From: an uncultured Sphingobacteriales bacterium | Lineage (GTDB): Bacteria > Bacteroidota > Bacteroidia > Chitinophagales > Chitinophagaceae | Reading direction: 5' to 3' | Assembly: GCA_946887085.1 (NCBI GenBank) | Contig: CAMPKG010000067.1 | Span: 1-12,081, forward strand | DNA length: 12,081 nucleotides | In this document: positions 7,348-12,081 of the stretch, in pieces | Layout of the letters: the number at the start of each line of letters is the position of its first letter | Position numbering within the stretch: the stretch's first letter is position 1 | Position numbers and translations under genes: made by a program | The notes under the pieces: model-generated | What the model was told of the DNA's origin: nothing | Seen by the model: the letters and a program-made list of their open reading frames with translations, nothing else | The model's database searches: none

Positions 7348-7689
7348 TTACCCGGAATGCTTTATATAGTCGGTTATGTCATACTTCCGCAGCAGGCTTT
7401 CGTCCCCTTCTGCTGTGCAGGCTTCTATCTCAAAACAGTTCTTATGATAGCCGTTCTTTAAATGCTCCTGCAGGCAGAGCCACAGAAAGCGCAGTGTGCT
7501 ATATTGTTGGAACTGATCAACATGCTTCAGTTCATGCATTACCCAGCGCTTATGCCTTACAAAATCCGCGCTGCTGACGTTATGTAAGTAAATCGTGCGC
7601 CCTAAAACCATAGCCAGCCGGTTACAACCAAGCTTTCGCGCAGCTATTGCTGCCAACCATGAATTTTCCTTTATGCGCACTTTTTTCAT
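7348..7689 (-). CDS. Small HELKH zinc-metalloprotease-like protein
   Basis: This 113-aa protein has no signal peptide or membrane helix. The central motif is VMHELKHVDQFQQY, with His52, Glu53 and His56 in the HExxH arrangement of zincins. A possible third metal ligand lies in FEIEA (Glu87 or Glu89), 30-33 residues after the second His, as in gluzincin-type folds. N-terminal MKKVRIKENSWLAAIAARKL and LGRTIYLHN resemble short Bacteroidota proteins usually placed near DUF4157, which have this minimal zincin core. The domain name is from memory and uncertain. It may be an active minimal peptidase or a catalytically idle metal-binding relative. It is divergent from the propeller gene across a 140-base intergenic region, so shared control is possible but not shown. 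Confidence 0.72.
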   Translation of the reverse strand: MKKVRIKENSWLAAIAARKLGCNRLAMVLGRTIYLHNVSSADFVRHKRWVMHELKHVDQFQQYSTLRFLWLCLQEHLKNGYHKNCFEIEACTAEGDESLLRKYDITDYIKHSG

Positions 7690-7829
7690 ATGTATTTTGT
7701 CCCTTAACTATAAGGTTCTCATAACCGAATGCATGAAAAATCATTCATTTATGACGGATATTCTTTATCTTACGTCCCTTTAAAAAAGGCAAAATTTTCG
7801 TGCCTGTTTTTAGCTTTCAATTCAACTCA
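7690..7829. promoter_or_regulatory. Divergent intergenic region between the zincin-like gene and the propeller gene
   Basis: This AT-rich 140-base region must hold promoters for both neighbours. I see no exact TAnnTTTG on either strand; the closest on the plus strand is TAGCTTTC (7811-7818), too near the ATG to be convincing. Two small inverted repeats sit side by side, CCTTA/TAAGG (4-base loop) and GGTT/AACC (5-base loop), at roughly 7701-7727. They could be operators or chance. Confidence 0.35.
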
Positions 7830-10469
7830 ATGAAACAAAAATTTTTACTCATTTCATTTCTACTTGCCTCGCCTGGTTTGCAGGCTCAATACTTTGGCGG
7901 CGACAACACAACACCGGTGAAACTGGCGGATGTTATCGCGCAACACCAACACAAAATTGCCGACGATGGCAGCAAGGCGGAAAATGGCAGGAAAGAGGAA
8001 GGTTTAAATTATCATTTTCAACGCTGGCTGTGGTATTGGAAGAGCCATACTGACGAGCAAGGCAACCTGGTGTCGCCGCTAAAAACCTTCATGGAGTGGA
8101 AGAAATACAGCACCATGCAATCTAAGACTACAGCGGGCAATATGTCTGACTGGAAATTGCAGGGGCCAAGCTCATCCTCTGGCGGATATCATGGGGTAGG
8201 CCGTATCAACAATATTGCTTTCCATCCTACCAACCCCAATACGTACTGGGTTTGTACCGCGGGCGGCGGCCTATGGAAGACGACCAACGACGGTGCGTCC
8301 TGGGCCATACAAACAGGCGGGCTGCCTGTATTGGGCACATCGGACCTGGCGGTGAACCCAGTCAATCCCAATACAATGTACCTCTGCACCGGCGACCGGG
8401 ATGCCAGCGATACATACAGCATCGGCGTAATGAAATCGACCGATGGTGGCGCGACCTGGAATCCCACAGGATTGACATGGACAACGTCGCAGATGCGCCT
8501 GACCAACGCGATCCAGATCAACAGGCTTGATACTTCTTCACTTACACTGGCCACCAGCAATGGCATGTACAAATCGTTTAACGGCGGTACAACATGGTCT
8601 TTAAGAACCTCGGGTAACTTCAAGCAAGTAGTGTATCATCCTGTAGATACCAATGTGCTTTATGCAACCACGTATGGCAACAGCCCTTGCAATATATACC
8701 GTTCTAAAGATGGGGGGATGACGTGGAATACAGTTACCATGACCGGCGGTTCTACCAACCGCAATCGTATCACACTTGCCGTAACTCCAGCTAATGTGGC
8801 AATTGTAAAAGCCATCGTAGTGAAAACAAACGGCGGCCTGGAGGGATTCTACAATTCGACCGATACCGGAAAGACATTTACCAGGATATATACCACATCT
8901 GGTAGCAGTGGCTGCAACGGCGACCTGATCTCCGGTAAGAACGCCGCTCCTTACAATACCTGTGGTAACCAGGGCTGGTACGATCTGTCGATCGCAATAG
9001 ATCCCAACGACCAGAATAAAGTAATAGTCGGCGGTGTTAACTCATGGATGTCTTTCAACGGCGGTACAACATGGCGCCGCGTTACCCAATGGTGGGCACA
9101 AGCATTTGGTGTGGCAGAAGTACATGCCGACAAGCATTGGCAGGCTTTCCATCCTTTGGTTGCGAATAAGCTATTTGAGTGCAATGATGGTGGTATCTAC
9201 AAAACGATCAACCCTGATTCTAATTCCGTATGGACTGATATAACCAACGGCATGAGCATTACCCAGTTTTACCGTAATGGTGTAGCCAGTGCAGCAAATT
9301 TTGTGCTCGGCGGTTCGCAGGATAATGGAACGAAAATGCTGACAGGTGCTACTACATGGACAGATCCTTCTGGAGGCGACGGTATGGATTGTCATATAGA
9401 CCCTGTTGACCCTACGACCTACTATACTGCTTACCAAAATGGAGATATCAATCGTTTTTCTGCAACATGGGGCGATGACGATATATCGGGCAATATTCCC
9501 GGCAACCCTGCGGGGGCGTGGATAACACCATACGTCATCAGCCCGCATAATCATGACCACCTCTTTGCAGGCTATCGCCATATCTACTACAGCACAGATG
9601 CCGGCGACTCATGGATATCTATTAGCGGCAAAAACGTAACTACAAACAATTTTGAAAGACTGGCAATGGCGTTGACAAATGATTCGACCATTTATGCAGT
9701 GCCAGATAATAATAGCAAAAAGGTGTTTTACACACATGTGTTTGCAGGGGATACAGTTGCTTTTGATTCTTTGACCTGTCCTAACGCAGGTAGCAACATA
9801 ACGGACATCAAAGTTGACCCGAAAGATCACAGGCATATCTGGGTAACATTGGGCGGCTACAACAGCGACCAGGTGGTAGAATATCATTTCAACACCAACA
9901 CGTGGACGAAGAAAAACACTAACCTGCCCAACTTCCCGGTTCATTGTATAGACATCGACACTTCGAATGACATTATGTACGTCGGTACAGACGTAGGCGT
10001 CTTCTATATGGATACCGTTACCAAGCAGTGGGAGCCATTCAATACCAATCTGCCGAGCATCGAAGTAGCTGACCTTGGCCTTAATTACACCACAAAGGAG
10101 ATATGGGCAGCAACTTATGGTCGTGGTATGTGGAAATCAATAAAGCAGGAATACCTGAAACCAAACGACACCACGGATACGCCTAACGTGATCACCATCA
10201 TTCCTTATGTAGTTGATGATGTAACGATAGCGCCGAACCCAAGTCAGGGCAGCTTTTCTGTGAAAACAGAGAATTCAAGGCTATTCGGTAAACAAGCTGA
10301 ACTGATCATGCTGGACAACGCTGGCAAAATGGTATGGCGTAATGAGCAGGTGTTTGACGGCGCCGGAATGATCTACGTAAATACAACCGATATAGCCCAC
10401 GGCATTTACTTCTTCCAGATAACGCAAGATGGAGATGTGGTAGGACGAAAGCGGATAGTCATAAGATAG
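7830..10469 (+). CDS. Secreted Asp-box beta-propeller protein with T9SS C-terminal sorting domain
   Basis: This 879-aa exported protein starts with a Sec signal peptide (MKQKFLLISFLLASPGLQAQ). About 100 residues of linker precede a sortilin/VPS10-like beta-propeller region (about 110-775). At least seven Asp-box-type motifs are visible: TNDGASW (152-158), STDGGATW (203-210), FNGGTTW (250-256), KDGGMTW (293-299), STDTGKTF (343-350), FNGGTTW (409-415) and STDAGDSW (588-595), plus GGSQDNG (494-500) and a final ATYGRGMWKS. Residues about 798-879 form a type A T9SS sorting domain (APNPSQGSFSV, HGIYFFQI, KRIVIR), so it should cross the outer membrane by the T9SS and be released or anchored on the surface. 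GH74 and sialidase-type enzymes share such repeats, but I see no diagnostic catalytic set, so no activity is claimed. A GTG 30 bases upstream is in frame, but the ATG gives the clean signal peptide. Confidence 0.92.
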   Translation: MKQKFLLISFLLASPGLQAQYFGGDNTTPVKLADVIAQHQHKIADDGSKAENGRKEEGLNYHFQRWLWYWKSHTDEQGNLVSPLKTFMEWKKYSTMQSKTTAGNMSDWKLQGPSSSSGGYHGVGRINNIAFHPTNPNTYWVCTAGGGLWKTTNDGASWAIQTGGLPVLGTSDLAVNPVNPNTMYLCTGDRDASDTYSIGVMKSTDGGATWNPTGLTWTTSQMRLTNAIQINRLDTSSLTLATSNGMYKSFNGGTTWSLRTSGNFKQVVYHPVDTNVLYATTYGNSPCNIYRSKDGGMTWNTVTMTGGSTNRNRITLAVTPANVAIVKAIVVKTNGGLEGFYNSTDTGKTFTRIYTTSGSSGCNGDLISGKNAAPYNTCGNQGWYDLSIAIDPNDQNKVIVGGVNSWMSFNGGTTWRRVTQWWAQAFGVAEVHADKHWQAFHPLVANKLFECNDGGIYKTINPDSNSVWTDITNGMSITQFYRNGVASAANFVLGGSQDNGTKMLTGATTWTDPSGGDGMDCHIDPVDPTTYYTAYQNGDINRFSATWGDDDISGNIPGNPAGAWITPYVISPHNHDHLFAGYRHIYYSTDAGDSWISISGKNVTTNNFERLAMALTNDSTIYAVPDNNSKKVFYTHVFAGDTVAFDSLTCPNAGSNITDIKVDPKDHRHIWVTLGGYNSDQVVEYHFNTNTWTKKNTNLPNFPVHCIDIDTSNDIMYVGTDVGVFYMDTVTKQWEPFNTNLPSIEVADLGLNYTTKEIWAATYGRGMWKSIKQEYLKPNDTTDTPNVITIIPYVVDDVTIAPNPSQGSFSVKTENSRLFGKQAELIMLDNAGKMVWRNEQVFDGAGMIYVNTTDIAHGIYFFQITQDGDVVGRKRIVIR

Positions 10470-10478
10470 TCAATCACC

Positions 10479-10507
10479 AAATGGCGTCAGATGACGCCAT
10501 TTTTTTT
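10479..10507 (+). terminator. Strong rho-independent terminator after the propeller gene
   Basis: The perfect 8-bp stem ATGGCGTC (10481-10488) / GACGCCAT (10493-10500) with loop AGAT is followed by seven T (10501-10507), and the A pair before the stem extends pairing. It starts 9 bases after the propeller gene. It marks the end of the conserved part of the window. Confidence 0.92.
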
Positions 10508-10599
10508 AACTTATGGGCCTGAGCAATAGTTTATAAGAGCTATTGCCAAACCCAGGACGTGCCGTTGAGCGGCATCGTATTATACCTGAAAGAAGGATC
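10508..10599. other. Non-coding stretch, possibly further decayed IS110 sequence
   Basis: No intact reading frame and no family resemblance I can defend. It holds an inverted repeat GCAATAG (10523-10529) / CTATTGC (10540-10546) with a 10-base AT-rich loop. Given the transposase remnant that follows in the same direction, it may be more of that gene, frameshifted beyond recognition. Confidence 0.35.
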
Positions 10600-10927
10600 A
10601 TGGTAGAAGGCCAGCAGGACCCTGAGGCATTAAAAGGTTTTTTACGCGAAAGGCTAAAAAACACTCTTCCCAAATGGAAGGTGCTTTGGAAGGTACTGAA
10701 CATAGTAGGTTTATGTTGAAGCTGCACCTTCGGGACTGGGAGTATTTTGACAGCCAGGTGCAGTAATTGGAACAGCGAAGTTCAGACATTATAAACGCCA
10801 ATTATAAACAGAACAACTAGCTTCTGCAACAAATCCCCGGTGTGGGGCTACAATCCGCCAATATCATTCTATCAGAGATAGGCAGTAATGTAGATGCCTT
10901 CCCGAATGCCAACAAACTGGCGACAAG
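10600..10927 (+). pseudogene. Fragment of an IS110-family transposase, frameshifted and with stop codons
   Basis: Two frames together give an IS110-type transposase interior. The first, from 10600, reads MVEGQQDPEALKGFLRERLK. The reading then moves to another frame around 10650-10665 with HSSQMEGALEG, RFMLKLHLRDWEYFDSQVQ, and the hallmark LLQQIPGVGLQSANIILSEI followed by GSNVDAFPNANKLA. The second frame is broken by TAA at 10764-10766 and TAG at 10818-10820. Both fall where Gln fits, so CAA-to-TAA and CAG-to-TAG are likely. The N-terminal DEDD catalytic domain and the C-terminal end after NANKLA are absent, so it cannot be active. No terminal sequences or guide-RNA region of the element are recognisable. 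The match stops at the point where the terminase-like frame begins. Confidence 0.8.
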
Positions 10928-11434
10928 GTGAAAGCCTGCCAGCTGGTTTATCCCGGCACCGCCGATGAATCGGCAAGGACAGCAGCCAACCGCATATTAA
11001 GAAACCACCCGGAAATTGAAGCAGCTTTTAAAGCCTCGGAGGAGCGCCACGAACAGGAGGTGAAAGCGAAAGCAGATGAAGCAGTACCGCAACGCGCGGA
11101 AGAACGTGTGGCCGGCAAGCAACGCAAAAGGGAATTCCTTTGCAGGGTGATGTTCGGCGACATAAAAACAAAGAAGAACATAAAGTTCAAAGACCGTACA
11201 GAGGAGGTGGAAAATGATATGAGCCCCTTCGCCATGCTGCGTGCCATGGAGCTGGACTGCAAGCTGGAGGATGGCTATGACTGGGGTGGGCGCAAGGATC
11301 CTAAAGAGCTAAGAGAGCTGGAAGAAAAGTTGAAAGCCTATGAAAACGAGGAGTCGTTCAATGAAGTACTGATACTAATTGGCGACGAACCATTTGAAAG
11401 GGACTGGGGAAGGTTTTACCGGTACGACCGCTAG
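10928..11434 (+). CDS. Phage terminase small subunit-like protein, probably truncated at the N-terminus
   Basis: The first possible start in this frame is the GTG at 10928, giving 168 aa; the frame is open upstream only to a TAA at 10886-10888. The opening KACQLVYPGTADESARTAAN continuing RILRNHPEIEAAF resembles the end of the helix-turn-helix DNA-binding domain of small terminase subunits (pattern TKAY..vYP....SA..sA.rlL....i), which normally has 15-30 more residues before it. A charged helix follows (about 35-70, many E, K, R), then KREFLCRVMFGDIK (68-81) and PFAMLRAMELDCKLEDGYDW (100-119), matching the usual C-terminal RreiL..i.rGei ... RlkAielL.k..Gyd pattern. In phages this protein recognises DNA for packaging. 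No large subunit, portal or other phage gene is in the window. Probably a prophage relic; a functional DNA-binding protein is possible. Confidence 0.5.
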   Translation: MKACQLVYPGTADESARTAANRILRNHPEIEAAFKASEERHEQEVKAKADEAVPQRAEERVAGKQRKREFLCRVMFGDIKTKKNIKFKDRTEEVENDMSPFAMLRAMELDCKLEDGYDWGGRKDPKELRELEEKLKAYENEESFNEVLILIGDEPFERDWGRFYRYDR

Positions 11435-11470
11435 CTTAATGAGAAACCGATACGAAAAACACCTGAGGCT

Positions 11471-12081
11471 ATGGCCTACCGTGGAAAGTTCACACTTCCC
11501 ATGCCGTCCGAAGAGTTCTTTGTCCTGCATCCAGAAGAAGTACTGGCACATAGACACAGGCCTGAAGGCTGGACGAAAGCAGTAAAGCAACGAACCGTGG
11601 ATAGCGAACAACGAATAGCGCATAGTGAGCGTCATTCCCCCTTAGAAGGGGGAAGTTCCTGCGAAGCAGGAACACGGGGATGTCCGGATAGCATGAGCTA
11701 TGATGCCCCCGTGACGACAAATAGAAAGACATCGAAACCGGAACAACCGAATCTCCGCGGCGAAGACCTCGTGATGGCAAATAAAAAGACGTCGAAACTG
11801 GAACATTCTGGAACAATTTTTCTCAAACCGACTGAACAACATAGCGTTATCCATAATGCAAATCCAAAGCCTGATATAAAAGAGGTAATAAAAACCGGCA
11901 AGATGCCGCCGGATACCGATCTCTGGGAACTATTTCTCGCCCTGATTCCTGTTTACAAACGTCGAATGGCGGGTTTGCTCGACCGTAAAGAACAACAGTT
12001 TCGCGCATTGCCAAGAAAAAACCAATGGCAATGGATAAAACCTACCTGGAATGGCCTGCATGGCTACAAGCTGCATGAGCA
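11471..12081 (+). CDS. Unrecognised open frame running off the right end (3' partial)
   Basis: The frame is open from the codon after the terminase stop (11432-11434) to the window end, over 200 codons; the first ATG is 11471. I do not recognise the family. Three parts can be seen. Residues about 1-40 (MAYRGKFTLPMPSEEFFVLH and following HPEEVLAHRHRPEGWTKA) look like ordinary protein. About 45-115 is low-complexity, polar sequence produced by a palindromic block and a 60-bp duplication. From MPPDTDLWELFLALIPVYKR onwards it again looks like globular protein, rich in W, K and R (NQWQWIKPTWNGLHGYK). So long an open frame is unlikely by chance, but codons inside the repeat block may not be selected. 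It is in the same frame as the terminase-like gene. It may be a second gene of the same phage-like unit, or two fragments joined by inserted repeats. Confidence 0.45.
   Translation, partial: MAYRGKFTLPMPSEEFFVLHPEEVLAHRHRPEGWTKAVKQRTVDSEQRIAHSERHSPLEGGSSCEAGTRGCPDSMSYDAPVTTNRKTSKPEQPNLRGEDLVMANKKTSKLEHSGTIFLKPTEQHSVIHNANPKPDIKEVIKTGKMPPDTDLWELFLALIPVYKRRMAGLLDRKEQQFRALPRKNQWQWIKPTWNGLHGYKLHE
11635..11713. repeat. Cluster of palindromes (possible dispersed palindromic element)
   Basis: Three inverted repeats are packed end to end. TTCCCCCTT/AAGGGGGAA (11635-11643, 11646-11654) is a 9-bp near-continuous palindrome. GTTCCTGC/GCAGGAAC (11655-11662, 11666-11673) has a GAA loop. CACGGGG/CCCCGTG (11673-11679, 11707-11713) encloses ATAGC/GCTAT (11688-11692, 11697-11701). 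The motif TTCCTGCGAAGCAGGAA resembles palindromic repeats scattered between genes in many bacteria. Here it sits inside an open frame without breaking it. Confidence 0.7.
11702..11805 (+). repeat. 60-bp tandem duplication, diverged
   Basis: The 35 bases from 11711 and the 35 bases from 11771 agree at 30 positions, and weaker similarity extends about 9 bases to the left. The offset is exactly 60 bases, 20 codons, so the frame is kept. All five differences within the 35-base core are transitions. The protein repeat is VTTNRKTSKPEQ then VMANKKTSKLEH; four of the five changes alter the amino acid. Confidence 0.75.

Noticed and set aside
7800..7829. GTG start ten residues upstream of the propeller gene
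   Set aside because: It would put a non-signal segment before a perfect Sec signal peptide that starts at the ATG at 7830.
8580..9074. An exact 18-base repeat, 8580-8597 and 9057-9074
   Set aside because: Both copies encode the FNGGTTW Asp-box motif, so it is explained by the protein repeat.
8189..9944. Minus-strand frames opposite the propeller gene
   Set aside because: Antisense shadows with low-complexity Cys/Pro-rich translations and no recognisable family.
11490..11901. Overlapping minus-strand frames opposite the right-end open frame
   Set aside because: They are shorter than the plus-strand frame, their sequence comes from the palindromic block, and they look like spurious translations of a dispersed repeat.
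1..12081. CRISPR array, tRNA or rRNA gene, or riboswitch
   Set aside because: No regularly spaced direct repeats, no cloverleaf and no conserved RNA motif were seen on either strand. A computed covariance search would be needed to exclude small RNAs.

Overview
The window looks like chromosome from a Bacteroidota species, probably Chitinophagaceae or a close relative. The evidence is a type IX secretion (T9SS) cargo with a C-terminal sorting domain, Bacteroidota-specific families (PorD/DUF4835, DUF4296, 2TM) and promoters with the phylum's TAnnTTTG -7 box. The genus cannot be read from the sequence.

Layout. (1) 12-2473, plus strand: a tight three-gene operon of coaBC (coenzyme A synthesis), porD (T9SS-associated periplasmic protein) and a DUF4296 lipoprotein. 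(2) 2475-3665, minus strand: a class I PLP aminotransferase that converges on the operon with one base between stop codons and has its own promoter. (3) 3738-7296, minus strand: a signalling block. In transcription order it has a small 2TM membrane protein, a strong terminator, a soluble 882-aa TPR hybrid histidine kinase (HisKA-HATPase-REC-HPt), a second terminator, and a stand-alone receiver protein ending in a membrane helix. The kinase carries every relay residue except an output, so the tail-anchored receiver is a good candidate partner. (4) 7348-7689, minus strand: a small HELKH metalloprotease-like protein. (5) 7830-10469, plus strand: a large secreted Asp-box beta-propeller with a T9SS sorting domain, closed by a very clear terminator.

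From about 10508 the window changes character. There is a decayed fragment of an IS110-family transposase with one frameshift and two Gln-to-stop changes. It abuts, without a gap, an ORF resembling a phage terminase small subunit that has lost its N-terminus. After its stop codon the same frame stays open for more than 200 codons to the end of the window. That open frame contains a block of palindromes and a 60-bp duplication. This is probably the edge of a degraded prophage or mobile island.

How the parts relate: porD and the propeller both belong to the T9SS world but are not in one operon. The kinase and tail-anchored receiver plausibly form one phosphorelay from cytosol to membrane. The most unusual points are that relay, the two altered catalytic positions in CoaC, and the in-frame palindromic insertion near the right end.
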